From Sphingopyxis sp. DBS4 (GTDB taxonomy: Bacteria > Pseudomonadota > Alphaproteobacteria > Sphingomonadales > Sphingomonadaceae): a stretch of 64,000 bases of DNA. A program made the translations under genes and the position numbers. Shown here piece by piece: positions 1-9,400 of the stretch. The notes beneath the pieces were generated by a model. The model was not told the DNA's origin. It searched no databases and was given only the letters and a program-made list of their open reading frames with translations. Numbering within the stretch: the first letter of the stretch is position 1; every line of letters starts with the position of its first letter. The stretch is from positions 2,987,001 to 3,051,000 of the forward strand of contig NZ_CP102384.1 in the NCBI RefSeq assembly GCF_024628865.1. Reading direction: 5' to 3'.

Positions 1-1335
1 AAAGCTGCCGCCGACCATCAGCGAGGTCACGCCCTTGGCGCCGAGCGCCCAGCCGTCCTGCCGCTGAATGAAGGGATCGGCCTCGCCGTCGTCGTCGATC
101 TTGCGGCCGAGTTCGCCCGCGACCGCGCGCACCATCGCGTCATAGGCGGGCTTGCCGCGGCCGATCGTCGCGACCGGGGTGCCGCGCGGAGAGATGGCTA
201 TGGTGTCGATGTTGAGCGCGACGGTGATATCCGAAAGCGGCACGACCGGATAGTCGGCGAACCAGTGTGCGCCGAGCAGCCCCTTCTCCTCCGAGGTCGT
301 CGCCATGAAATAGATGTCGCGATCGGGCCGCGCGCCGCCGGCGAGCCGCTTTGCGACCGCGATCAGCACCGCGATCCCGCTCGCATTATCGACCGCGCCG
401 TTGCAGATGCGATCTTTCGGATCGTCGGGGGCGCAGATGCCGAGATGGTCCCAGTGACCGAGGAACAGCACCGCCTTGCCGTCGGGCTTTGCACCGGGCA
501 GCTTGGCGATGATGTTGTTGCTCTGGTAGGCGCGCACGGTTGCCGTCGCCGTGATGTCGGCGGTCACGGGCAGCAAGGCGCCCTTGTAACCCGCCGCCTT
601 AGCCGCCGCGCCGAGCGCGGCGCCGTCCCGCCCCGCCCGCTTGAACAGGGCGTCGGCGGCTTCGGGCGACAGGAAGCCGGTGACCGACGCGCCCGCCTTT
701 GCGGATGCCAGCCGCGTCGTCGTGCGGCTCGCCGCCTCGCGAAGCTGCCACCACGGCACCGCGTCGGTCGCGATGACGAGCACTCCCGCCGCGCCCGCAT
801 CGGCGAGCATCTGCCGCCGTTCGCGATAGCGCGGCAAATCCTTGCCGAACGGCGCGGCGTCGAAAAGCATGATCGCGAGCTTGCCTTTGACGTCCGCGTT
901 CACCCTGCCCGCGCCGTCGATGCCGTATCCCACGAAGACGACCGGCACGTCCGCGAGCGACACCGACGCGTCGCGGCCGGTCAGGACGATGCCGTCGTCG
1001 TCGAACGCCAGATCGCCGCCGCCGGCCTTGAACGTTGCGCTTCCCCCCGTTGCCTGCGTCTCGACCAGCGGCACCCCCTGGAGCCACGGCGTCGCGCTAC
1101 CCGGAACGGGCTCGAGCCCCGCCTTCGCCCATTCGCCGACGATATAGGCGATGGTGCGATCCTCCCCCTCGGTGCCGGGCCCGCGCCCCTCGAAGGCATC
1201 GCTGGAAAGAATGCGGATATGGTCCGCGAGTTCGGCCTCGGTGACCGGCGCATCGGCATCCTTCGCGTAACTTGCGGGCGCGATGGCGATCAGGGCGGCG
1301 GCCGCGATGGCGGCCCGGAACGGGAGGATTTTCAT
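1..1335 (-). CDS. M28-family zinc peptidase, exported (C-terminus outside window)
   Basis: Reading down from an ATG at 1335 gives an unbroken frame to the window edge (445 codons, 3' end missing). The N-terminus MKILPFRAAIAAAALIAIAP is a Sec signal peptide. A protease-associated-like insert is followed by the M28 metal-site signature: GHWDHLG, then NGAVDNASG, then the glutamate pair in SEEKG and the aspartate in LNIDTI. The last histidine ligand would lie beyond the window. Members of this family are di-zinc aminopeptidases or carboxypeptidases acting in the periplasm or outside the cell; the substrate cannot be told. An in-frame ATG at 1353 is a possible but less likely start, because it would put six extra residues before the signal peptide. 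It stands alone, separated from the next gene by a palindromic repeat. Confidence 0.88.
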   Translation of the reverse strand, partial: MKILPFRAAIAAAALIAIAPASYAKDADAPVTEAELADHIRILSSDAFEGRGPGTEGEDRTIAYIVGEWAKAGLEPVPGSATPWLQGVPLVETQATGGSATFKAGGGDLAFDDDGIVLTGRDASVSLADVPVVFVGYGIDGAGRVNADVKGKLAIMLFDAAPFGKDLPRYRERRQMLADAGAAGVLVIATDAVPWWQLREAASRTTTRLASAKAGASVTGFLSPEAADALFKRAGRDGAALGAAAKAAGYKGALLPVTADITATATVRAYQSNNIIAKLPGAKPDGKAVLFLGHWDHLGICAPDDPKDRICNGAVDNASGIAVLIAVAKRLAGGARPDRDIYFMATTSEEKGLLGAHWFADYPVVPLSDITVALNIDTIAISPRGTPVATIGRGKPAYDAMVRAVAGELGRKIDDDGEADPFIQRQDGWALGAKGVTSLMVGGSF

Positions 1336-1428
1336 GGGCCCGCCGCATGGCATGGCCGGATTGAGCAGGCAAGGCGCGTTCGTCGAACGACGGACGGCGG
1401 GCGCAACAGTGCTGGATTGGATTCGGAC

Positions 1429-1640
1429 AGAGGCGCAGAGAACGCAGAGGATCGAAACTTTTTGTTCACGCGGAGACGCGGAGGCGCGGAGAAATGGCGA
1501 TTGCCGCAAAGCGGCCTTTTCCTGCGGTCTCGCGTTACAAACGAAAGTTCGAGAAAGGGAGGGGCCTGTCGGCCCAATCATCTCCGCGCCTCCGCGTCTC
1601 CGCGTGAACAAAAATCTTTACGCTCTCTGCGCTTCCGCGC
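1429..1640. repeat. Long imperfect inverted repeat (REP family F)
   Basis: Left arm 1429-1492 and right arm 1581-1640 are reverse complements with few differences. The core of the left arm is TTCACGCGGAGACGCGGAGG at 1465-1484, mirrored at 1589-1608. The 88-bp centre (1493-1580) is unlike either arm. It fills most of the 313-bp gap between the peptidase and the lyase gene, where no gene was found. It could form a large stem-loop and may act as a transcription terminator for the lyase gene. Confidence 0.85.
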
Positions 1641-1648
1641 GAATTGAT

Positions 1649-2446
1649 TTACCGGCGTTTCAGCAACGCGCGGGCGGCGGCGACGTGCATGTCCTCGATC
1701 ATCCGTCCCTCGTGCCGCTGCGCGCCGCCGGTCGCAGCCGCGACCAGCGCCTCGGCCGCAGCGATCTCGCGCGGCGAGGGTGCGAAGGCAGTATTGCACG
1801 GGTCGACCTGCGACGGGTGGATCAGTGTCTTGCCGTCGAAGCCGAGCCGTCGCCCCTCGGCCGCTTCCGCTGCGAAGCCCGCCGCATCGTCGATCGCATT
1901 ATAGACGCCGTCGAAGCACCAGACGCCGCCCGCGCGCGCCGCGAGCACGATCGCCTGAATCGCATGGCTCATCGCACCGCGGTCCATGCCATCGGGCAGC
2001 TTCAGTTCGTGCGCAAGGTCGTTGAGCCCCGCGATCAGCCCGTGCGTCGCGGGATCGGCGGCGATAGCGCGCGCCGCATAGATGGCGGCCGGGGTCTCGA
2101 TCATCGCCAGCAGCGGCACGCCGAGCGGGCGCGCCGGGTCGAGATCCGACGGCGCGTCGACCTTCGGCAGCACCACGGCATCCAGCGCCAGCCCGGCGAC
2201 AGCGGCAAGGTCGTCGGCCTGATGCTCGCTGCCCGTTCCGTTGATCCGCACCGCGACGCGTTTGCCGGGAAAGCCCGCCGCGACCGCCGCGCGCATCGCG
2301 GCGCACGCCTCCGCCTTGCGGTCGGCCGGAACCGCATCCTCGAGGTCGATGATCAGCATGTCGGCGGCGAGCCCCCGCGCCTTGTCGAGCGCGCGGGCGT
2401 TCGAGCCGGGAACATAAAGGAGCGAGCGGGGAGCAAAGTCGGTCAT
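1649..2446 (-). CDS. HpcH/HpaI aldolase / citrate lyase beta-like (CitE-like) protein
   Basis: A 265-aa TIM-barrel enzyme of the CitE / malyl-CoA lyase family, which cleaves or forms C-C bonds in acyl-CoA dicarboxylates. Visible family motifs are LLYVPGS near the N-terminus, the metal-site IIDLEDAV (D34, E36, D37), VRING with R68, LPKV with K95 and the second metal ligand E118 in MIETP, then KTLIHPSQV near the C-terminus. The start at 2446 (MTDFAPRS) is chosen because the in-frame extension to 2482 does not resemble the family. There is no citrate lyase alpha or gamma gene nearby, so a stand-alone (S)-citramalyl-CoA or beta-methylmalyl-CoA lyase-like role is more likely than true citrate lyase (inference). 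Confidence 0.85.
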   Translation of the reverse strand: MTDFAPRSLLYVPGSNARALDKARGLAADMLIIDLEDAVPADRKAEACAAMRAAVAAGFPGKRVAVRINGTGSEHQADDLAAVAGLALDAVVLPKVDAPSDLDPARPLGVPLLAMIETPAAIYAARAIAADPATHGLIAGLNDLAHELKLPDGMDRGAMSHAIQAIVLAARAGGVWCFDGVYNAIDDAAGFAAEAAEGRRLGFDGKTLIHPSQVDPCNTAFAPSPREIAAAEALVAAATGGAQRHEGRMIEDMHVAAARALLKRR

Positions 2447-2519
2447 GCGCTTTTCTGTGGCGCAGCCGCCGCATTGCCGCAATAAGGAGATGATGCTTTT
2501 GTGAGAGAGGGGACGATCG

Positions 2520-3431
2520 ATGGAATTCGCGCTTGCGCTGGTGGTGCTGGCCCTGGTTTTCCTGGTCTGGGCGCTAACTCCGGTCCGGCAGGGCTATGCC
2601 TATACGATCGAACGCTTCGGCCGCTACACCCACACCGCGCAGCCGGGGCTCAACTTCATCATGCCGATCTTCGACCGCGTCGGGCGCAAGGTGAACATGA
2701 TGGAGCAGGTGCTCGACATTCCGGGGCAGGAGATCATCACCAAGGACAATGCCATGGTCGCGGTCGATGGCGTCGTCTTCTTTCAGGTGCTCGACGCCGC
2801 CAAGGCGGCCTATGAGGTCAGCGACCTCTATCTGGCGATCATGAACCTGACGACCACCAACCTGCGCACGGTGATGGGGTCGATGGACCTCGACGAGACG
2901 CTGTCGAAGCGCGACGAGATCAACACCCGCCTGCTGCATGTCGTCGACGATGCGACGACGCCGTGGGGGGTCAAGATCACCCGCGTCGAGATCAAGGACA
3001 TCCGCCCGCCCGCCGACATTTCGAACGCGATGGCGCGGCAGATGAAGGCCGAACGCGAGAAGCGCGCCAACATCCTCGAAGCCGAAGGGATGCGCGCTTC
3101 CGAGATCCTGCGCGCCGAGGGCGAGAAGCAGGGCCAGATATTGCAGGCCGAGGGCCGCCGCGAAGCCGCCTTCCGCGACGCCGAGGCGCGCGAGCGCGAG
3201 GCCGAGGCCGAAGCCAAGGCGACGCAGATGGTGTCCGACGCGATCGCGGGCGGCAATGCGCAGGCGATCAATTACTTCATCGCGCAGAAATATGTCGAGG
3301 CGGTGAGCCAGTTCGCGACCAGCCCGAACGCCAAGACGATCCTGTTCCCGGTCGAGGCGACGCAGCTCATCGGCACGCTCGGCGGCATCGGCGAGCTCGC
3401 CAAGGACGCGCTCGAACGCAAGGGGGCCTGA
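2520..3431 (+). CDS. qmcA: SPFH/band-7 membrane protein, QmcA-like (paraslipin)
   Basis: 303 aa with one N-terminal membrane helix (residues 2-20), an SPFH/PHB domain (about 20-185, with [20 protein letters not shown] and VDGVVFFQV), then a long charged coiled coil (about 180-240, rich in RAEGEKQ and [14 protein letters not shown]) and a short C-terminal segment. These proteins form ring-like oligomers in the inner membrane and usually work with an NfeD partner. That partner follows with a 1-bp gap, so the two are almost certainly one operon. The function in bacteria is poorly defined (membrane microdomain or protease regulation). Confidence 0.9.
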   Translation: MEFALALVVLALVFLVWALTPVRQGYAYTIERFGRYTHTAQPGLNFIMPIFDRVGRKVNMMEQVLDIPGQEIITKDNAMVAVDGVVFFQVLDAAKAAYEVSDLYLAIMNLTTTNLRTVMGSMDLDETLSKRDEINTRLLHVVDDATTPWGVKITRVEIKDIRPPADISNAMARQMKAEREKRANILEAEGMRASEILRAEGEKQGQILQAEGRREAAFRDAEAREREAEAEAKATQMVSDAIAGGNAQAINYFIAQKYVEAVSQFATSPNAKTILFPVEATQLIGTLGGIGELAKDALERKGA

Positions 3432-3432
3432 G

Positions 3433-3888
3433 ATGGCGGACTGGCTGGCGAACATGGAACCGCACTGGGCGTGGCTCTCGCTCGGCGTGCTGCTCGCCGC
3501 GGCCGAGATCGTCGCGCCCGGCTTCTTCCTGATCTGGCTCGGCGCCGCGGCGATCGTCACCGGCGTCTTCGCATGGATCGTCCCCGGCGTCGCCGACAGC
3601 GTTCCGGCGCAGCTCGGCATCTTCGCGGTGCTATCATTCATCGCGCTCTACAGCGCGCGTCGCTGGCTGAAGGCGAACCCGATCACCACCGCCGATCCCA
3701 ACCTCAACCAGCGCGCGGTGCGGCTGGTCGGCGAGGTGCTGACGGTGACCCGGGCGATCGAGGACGGCCGCGGCCGCGCCAGGGTCGGCGACGGCGAATG
3801 GCCGGTCCACGGCCCCGACGCCGCCGAGGGCAGCAAGGTCCGCGTCGTCAGCGCCGACGGCGGCGTGCTGGTGGTGGAAGCGGCTTAG
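3433..3888 (+). CDS. NfeD-like short membrane protein (YbbJ type)
   Basis: 151 aa. Hydrophobic helices cover about residues 10-60 (LSLGVLLAAAEIVAPGFFLI, then the stretch around WIVPGVADSVPAQLGIFAVL), and a C-terminal OB-fold-like beta domain follows (GEVLTVTRAIEDGRGRARVG, then a GSKVRVV hairpin). This is the short NfeD1b/YbbJ form without the ClpP-like serine protease domain. It directly follows the SPFH gene, the usual NfeD-SPFH pairing, and probably forms a membrane complex with it. Confidence 0.88.
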   Translation: MADWLANMEPHWAWLSLGVLLAAAEIVAPGFFLIWLGAAAIVTGVFAWIVPGVADSVPAQLGIFAVLSFIALYSARRWLKANPITTADPNLNQRAVRLVGEVLTVTRAIEDGRGRARVGDGEWPVHGPDAAEGSKVRVVSADGGVLVVEAA

Positions 3889-3895
3889 CCAAATC

Positions 3896-3993
3896 CGTCA
3901 TTGCGAGCGGAGCGAAGCAATCTCCCGCTATCGACCTTGCGCAAGGTCGATAGCGGGAGATTGCCGCGTCGCCTTCGGCTCCTCGCAATGACG
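3896..3993. repeat. Palindromic intergenic repeat, family A (CGTCATTGCGAGC ... CAATGACG)
   Basis: Starts CGTCATTGCGAGCGGAGCGA and ends with its complement CTCGCAATGACG. The centre contains a perfect inner palindrome, TCTCCCGCTATCGACCTTGC followed by its complement. Related copies lie at 39702-39777, 43151-43180 and 47306-47381. This copy lies between two convergent genes and also supplies the C-terminal codons and stop of the acetyltransferase gene. Confidence 0.9.
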
Positions 3994-4527
3994 GTTCATC
4001 CCCCCCCTGGGCCGCGAATAGATCGCCACCGCATGGCCCAGTGCGTCGCTTTCGCCGATACGGCGAAAGCCCAGCTTCGCCGCCACCCGCTCCGATGCGA
4101 GATGGCCGGGATCGATGATGCAGCGCACTTCCTTTGCGTCGAGGGTCGCGTCGGCCCAGCCGAGCGCCGCGGTCATCGCCTCGGTTGCATAGCCCGCGCC
4201 CCAATGGTCGGCGTCGAACGCCCAGCCCGCCTCGGGACAATCCTCGAGCTCGGGGATGCCGCGGCAGAAATAACTGAGCCCGCCCATACCGACCAGCGCG
4301 TCGCTCGCCTTGTCGGCGAACACCCAATAGCCGAAGCCCATCACCGGCCACAGCCCCGCCGAACTCAGATATTTGGCCCAGCTCACGTCGGGCGCGCGCG
4401 GCTCGCCGCCGATGAAGCGGGTGACGCGCGCGTCGGCCCACATCGCGATATGGACGTCCTTGTCGGCAAAACGCATCGGCCGGAGGCGAAGGCGGTCGGT
4501 CTCGATGAGCGGGGGCGATGTGATCAT
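3928..4527 (-). CDS. GNAT family N-acetyltransferase (RimJ/RimL-like)
   Basis: 199 aa beginning MITSPPLIETDRLRLRPMRF, the usual opening of the RimJ/RimL branch of GNAT acetyltransferases. The acetyl-CoA region is visible as EAGWAFDADHWGAGYATEAM, and the C-terminal strand as ASERVAAKLGFRRIGE. It probably acetylates a small molecule or a protein amino group. The start at 4527 was chosen for homology; the longer frame to 4827 is antisense-like. The last 20-odd residues (MNRHCEEPKATRQS onward) are encoded by the family A repeat, so the natural C-terminus has been replaced or extended by repeat DNA. It may be cotranscribed with the gene upstream (32-bp gap). Confidence 0.85.
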   Translation of the reverse strand: MITSPPLIETDRLRLRPMRFADKDVHIAMWADARVTRFIGGEPRAPDVSWAKYLSSAGLWPVMGFGYWVFADKASDALVGMGGLSYFCRGIPELEDCPEAGWAFDADHWGAGYATEAMTAALGWADATLDAKEVRCIIDPGHLASERVAAKLGFRRIGESDALGHAVAIYSRPRGGMNRHCEEPKATRQSPAIDLAQGR

Positions 4528-4559
4528 CGCGCCGACATGCCGCAGCGGGCCGAGTGGCG

Positions 4560-5117
4560 TCAATCGGGAACGAGGAAATGGTCGAACAGGTCGTGGAGCA
4601 CCGCGGTGCCGTCGACCTGCCGCTTGGCGCGCAGCACCGCGAGCGTATCGACCCGCGCCAGCATATCGGCGTGCCGCAACACGACCTGATAATCCGGCCG
4701 GTCGGTGAAGCCGTGGAACAACAGCAGGCAGTCGGGCCTGCCGTGGACGATCGCCTGCAACAGGCAGGCGACGCGAAAGCGTCCGTCGATCAGCACCGCG
4801 TCGGGGCTGGCCGAAAGCTGGCGCCACACCTGCACATGATAGCGCGGCCAGTCCTGCATCCGGCCGCGATCGGCGGGATAGCCCCGGTCGCCGATCGGCC
4901 CGATGTCAGCATGGACAGGCGTGAAATCGATCGCCGCGCGGGCGAGATTGGCGCCGACCTCGGCCAGCCAGTCTGCGTCGCCGTCGACGCAGACGATTGT
5001 CTGAGCCTGCCTTGCGGCGACAAGCGTGCTGTTGCCGCAGCCGAACTGGAGCAGCGAGGCGCGACCCGCGAGTTGCAGTTCGAGCTGCATGATTTCCGCC
5101 GCCGTCATCGGTTGCAT
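4560..5117 (-). CDS. Putative SAM-dependent methyltransferase-like protein
   Basis: 185 aa starting MQPMTAAEIMQLELQLAGRA. A Rossmann-like glycine motif, LLQFGCGNSTLVAA, is followed by an acidic strand end, IVCVDGDADWL, which fits an AdoMet site. Later segments (DAVLIDGRFRVACLLQAI) resemble the region of small methyltransferase-like proteins that precedes the substrate pocket. No specific substrate can be named. The start at 5117 is preferred over the in-frame ATG at 5216, whose extra residues read through low-complexity intergenic sequence. The acetyltransferase gene lies 32 bp downstream on the same strand. Confidence 0.7.
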   Translation of the reverse strand: MQPMTAAEIMQLELQLAGRASLLQFGCGNSTLVAARQAQTIVCVDGDADWLAEVGANLARAAIDFTPVHADIGPIGDRGYPADRGRMQDWPRYHVQVWRQLSASPDAVLIDGRFRVACLLQAIVHGRPDCLLLFHGFTDRPDYQVVLRHADMLARVDTLAVLRAKRQVDGTAVLHDLFDHFLVPD

Positions 5118-5606
5118 GACGCCCCCTTCCCCACCGGACAAGGGATATGGGAGAGCGGCGGGCGCGTCTAGGTCCGGACTGCCCCCTCTTTTCGTCATTC
5201 CCGCTTTCCCGGGCACACCTATGTTATAACTTGGTGGCGATTTCCATATGAGGGAGGCGGGAAGCCGGGATAGCTACAAAGATCCAGAAAAATCGTCACC
5301 TTCGGCCGCTTAGCAGAGAACGGGAAGTTCCTGGCGTTCCCTGCTGCTCCTTGAGTCCATCGGGACATCTTGGATGAGAAGATCGTCCGATCGACAGCTA
5401 AAGACGTAGACACGCGGCGAAGGCTTGCCTCCCTCGCATGCGCTTCGCCAGTCCGTCGGCTGGCGTGCCACGGCCGCAAGGTTCACCGTGTCATGCGCGC
5501 CCTCAAGGCACATAGCGTCTTGATAGCGCTTTCTCAATTCTTCCGCTCACGCTCGGCACGGAAGGGTCTTTCTCCGGTGTCAGGGCGCCTTGGACCTCAT
5601 TGGGCA
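5118..5606. other. Intergenic stretch at the left island boundary, no gene recognised
   Basis: From 5118 to 5195 this is ordinary upstream DNA of the methyltransferase-like gene. At 5196-5234 lies the left copy of the 39-bp inverted repeat that also marks the right end of the island. From 5235 to 5606 only short frames without recognisable domains are seen, and the sequence appears to be debris next to the IS110 remnant. Confidence 0.6.
5196..5234 (+). repeat. Left copy of terminal inverted repeat / candidate attachment site
   Basis: The sequence begins CGTCATTCCCGCTTTCCCGG and continues through GCACACCT to TTATAACT. The complement of 37992-38030 matches it at about 34 of 39 positions. The first 12 bases are also the start of the family B chromosomal repeat seen at 40950, so the element may have entered a pre-existing palindrome. 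Confidence 0.6.
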
Positions 5607-5955
5607 TCAGGCAATGGGAACAAAATCCGCGTCCGCGCCGCATCGCCGCATCGTCAAGCAGATCGCCGCCGTATCGTTCTTCTGCCGCCGGACAAAGGGC
5701 TTTACATAAACAGGCGGGGTCAACTTCACCTCATGCCGCCCCAGCGCCATCAACTCGCGCCCCCAGTGATGCGCCGAGCCGCACGCCTCCATGCGGCCGC
5801 AGCGACGCGAAGAAGGACAGCAACTCCCGCCGGCGCAAAGCCCGGGCAACAACCACCTTGCCGCTCGCATCGACAGCATGGATTTGAAAAACATGCTTCG
5901 CCAGATCAACCGCAACGGTCGTGACAGATGAAAGATCGGCTGATAGCTTGCTCAT
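5607..5955 (-). pseudogene. IS110-family transposase remnant, frameshifted and truncated
   Basis: From an ATG at 5955 the frame reads VAVDLAKHVFQIHAVDASGK, the N-terminal RuvC-like DEDD domain of IS110/IS1111 transposases (first catalytic D present). Near 5795 the reading frame shifts. The homologous sequence continues in another frame as MEACGSAHHWGRELMALG and YVKPFVRRQKND, then degenerates and stops at 5607. The middle and C-terminal parts with the conserved serine domain are missing, so it cannot be an active transposase. The DNA from 5956 to about 6050 looks like the element's left end. Confidence 0.85.
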
Positions 5956-6066
5956 CGGACGGTGCTCCTTTTGGTGGACTTTCGACAGTCACACCGTGGA
6001 GGTCCGGGCTTCCCGAATCAAACCCTCAACAGAGCGCCGTCCACACCATCACCGTAATTCTTAATA

Positions 6067-6429
6067 TCAATTAATGTATCGCACCCTGACAGAATTCTCA
6101 GAGCCGTCAGGAAGAACGGGATTTTTACGAAATATTCTTGCCGTTATTTCATATTTATATATGTCATCTGTTTTAATGTTTAATAAGTCATTCCCCTGCC
6201 AATAAACAAAAATTTTACCGGATCCGCTACCAGAAAATACTTCTTCCTTACCCCCATCTATAAAAAGAACAACTTTATAACTGTTTGAGCAACAAGCCCC
6301 TTTATCAGTATAACTTACAACCGCGCGAATTTCCCCGTCCGGGGAGACATAGTCCCTAGATAACTTGGAAGATCCACATGATGAAAGAAAAATAATAATA
6401 ATAGATATTGATATCAACCTATTCACCAT
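6067..6429 (-). CDS. Small lipoprotein, candidate immunity partner of Rhs protein 1
   Basis: 120 aa. N-terminal MVNRLISISIIIIFLSSCGS is a lipoprotein signal with lipobox LSSC, so the mature protein should be membrane-anchored. The remainder (SPDGEIRAVVSYTDKGACC, then a beta-rich stretch) is not recognised. The ATG at 6429 lies inside the last codons of the Rhs gene (11-bp overlap), so translation is probably coupled. The gene is clearly AT-richer than the chromosome. In polymorphic toxin loci the gene directly after the toxin tail is usually the immunity gene; a membrane-anchored immunity protein would imply a toxin met in the periplasm or at the membrane (inference). Confidence 0.72.
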   Translation of the reverse strand: MVNRLISISIIIIFLSSCGSSKLSRDYVSPDGEIRAVVSYTDKGACCSNSYKVVLFIDGGKEEVFSGSGSGKIFVYWQGNDLLNIKTDDIYKYEITARIFRKNPVLPDGSENSVRVRYIN

Positions 6430-9400
6430 CGCACCTCTTCTGGGCATAGGAAAATCCAGCCCTTATCATATCTAATTGAGACTCTAGCGATCCATTATCA
6501 ATTAAAGAATAAGCGTTAGCTGCACCTATAACAGTCGGTAAATCGTATCCTAGAGCAGAAGCAGTAGCTCCATAGTTAAAATTTCCGAAATTTTGACCAT
6601 TGCTGTAGCCTTTATTTTTGTAATCCCAATCCCCTCCAGTTTTAACCTTTGAAACAAACCAAGCCCCTGTCCCACCCTCAAGGGCTGGAGCAGCAAAGAT
6701 GCTCCATTGCGCACCATAATTCATTGCTCTCTGGCGTTCAGCTTCACGAATGTTTGCATCTAGCTGATCTTTCCCGGGCCCTCCAGAAGGAACTGCGCAA
6801 GCTTTGGCCTTTTCCCTTTGCGTTCCCTCTCCGCTGCCATTTCGAGGTGCATAATCGATGATGATGTCGATCGTCCTGAATATTCTGCGAATTGAGAGCC
6901 AGGAGCTGCCGCCAGTTACAACTGGACCACTGAGGCCATCATCTACGCATTGCGATTCATCCGCATTGCAGTTTACGCCGAGCCCCAGCGGATCACCGAG
7001 GTTCACCGGGTCGGACCCAACATAGTTATACCAGTTCATGCCGTCGGCGTAACCGATCGGATCGGTCTGCATAAACCGCCCCAGCGTCGGCGAGTAGATG
7101 CGCGCTTTATAATACCACATCCCAAGTTCGGGGAGCCACGTCTGACCAGTGTAGCCGAACCGCCCGATGTTGCCTGGGGCAGGGATGCCATATTCGTCAT
7201 AGGCGTTGATGTGGATGGTGGCACCCGATGAGTCGGTGACGCTCACCACGCTGCCCCGCTCGTCGCGCATAAGGAACCGCCGCGTCGCGCTGCTGATCGT
7301 GCTGCCCTCGTACCACACGATCGGTTCGTCGGTGCCGGGACCATGGACATAGCGCCGCTGCACGGCGTTACTGCCATTATACTCCCCGATCAGATCAACG
7401 CCGTCGTAGAGGAACCGCGTCGTGGTGGGGGATTTCACCGTCTCGTAGAGGCGCCCCAGCGGGTCATAGGCCAGCGTCGTGCTCGGCCCGGTCTTGAGTA
7501 GATTCTCGCTCGTGTAGGTATAGGCGTTCGTTCCGTCATTGGTGAGGTTGCCGCGCCCGTCGTAGGTGAACGCGGTGCTTCCCACATTCATGATCCGGTT
7601 GAGCCCGTTGATCGTGTAGCTGCGGTCGACATTGTAATGCGCCTGCCACGCATAGGCGTCGTTGCTCCGGCTCACGCTCGCGATCTGGTCCGCCGGATTG
7701 TAGGTGAAGCTCTGCGTCAGGTCGTGCGTCGTCGCGGCTCCGCCGAGATTGTTCGTCAGCGTCGACAGCCGCGACGCCGCGTCATAGGCGAAGCTCTGCA
7801 CGCTGCCGTTGCCATAGGTCACGCTCGTGCGCCGCCCGAGGTCGTCATAGGCATAGGTCGCCAGCACCCCGACACCCGAGGCCGCCCCATTCTCGCGGAT
7901 CTTCGTCACATTCCCCGCTGGGTCGTAATCATAGGTCAGCGTCAGCACCCCGCCCGGGTAGCTCATCGTCAGCCGCTGACCCGCCGCGTCATATGTGTAG
8001 CCGGTCGTCCCCAGCGGCCCCGTCTGGCTCGTCAGACGCCCCAGCGCGTCCTGCACGAAGCTCAACGTCTGCGTCCCCTGCACCACCCCTGTCGCGCGGC
8101 CGAGCAGGTCGTAGCTGTAGCTCGTGTCGGGCTCGGTTCCCGGAAGGTCCTTCGCCGTCACCCGCCCCAGCGCGTCGTACGTGTAGCCGATGCTCGTCCC
8201 GTCGCGCAGCCGCCGCTGCGTCACGCTGCTCCGCGCGTCATAAGTGAGTTGCTCGTAATCGCTCGCATTGCTGCTGTTCACCCCCTGCGTCGTCACCGGA
8301 TAGCGCGTCTGCCACAGGCGGTCGAAACCGTCGTAGATATAGGTCGTGCGGTTGTTCTCCCCGTCGACGACATAGCTCAGCTGGCCGTTCGCGGTATAGG
8401 CGCTGGTCACGGCGTTCGCCGCCTCCGCCGTCCCCACCGCCGTCTCGACCTTCGTCACCTGCCCCGCATCGTCGTAGCTCGTCCGCGTGATCCGGTCGGG
8501 GCCCGCGCTCCCCGTCGTCCCCGCGGTGCAGGCGCTCGCCGGCAGCGATGCGAACACCGCCGGGTTCATCCGCACCGCCGCGCAGCCGAGACGCCCCAGC
8601 GCGTCATAGCTATATTGCGTCAGCCCATAGGTCGTGCTGCCCGATACCAGCTTGCTCACGCTCGGCCGGTGGTTGGCGTCGTAGGTGACTGTCTGTTTAT
8701 AGCTCGTCGCAAACGCGGCCCAGTTCGTATCCGACGTGCCCGTCACCGTGCCATAATCGATCTCGATCAGGTCGCCGGCGGCGGTATAGATATAGCGGAC
8801 GGCGCTGCGCACCCGCGCTCCGGCGCCGTCAGGGTCGGGCGATATCGTTCCCGTCAGACGGCTATTGGCATCATAACGATAGCTCGTCGTGTCCGCGCTG
8901 CCCGCCAGCGGCCCGTCGATCGTGAGCAGATTGCCGCGCGCGTCATAGCTCATCGTCGAGGTCGCGCTGACGCTGCCGTTGCCCGCCGCATTGGTGATCG
9001 AGGTCATGTTGCCGTTGGTGTCATAGGCCATGACCGTCTTGACCTCGTCGGCCGTCCCCGCGCAGCTCGCCGTCGTGCGGCACTGCGATATGCCGGTCAC
9101 CTTGTAGGCGCCCGCGACCTGCGTGTAGCTGTAGCGGATCTGCGGCGACACCCCGCCGACCGCAGGCCCGGTGACGCTCGTCACCCCGCCGTGCGTCGCG
9201 TCATAGACATAGCTGGTGACCTTCCCCAGCGGGTCGGTGACGCTGGTCGGCTTGTTGCAGGTCAACGGGTTCGAGCAGGTCGCGGGGAAAGCGGCGGTGC
9301 TGACGATGTCGGCGAGGCCCGATCCCGGCTTTGCGACCAGCCGCGTCTCGGTGATGTTGCCGCGACCGTCATAGGTGTATTTGATGTAATTGCCCTCGGG

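Noticed and set aside
5310-5537. 75-codon minus-strand frame near the left boundary
   Set aside because: No domain, no ribosome site and a location among mobile-element debris.
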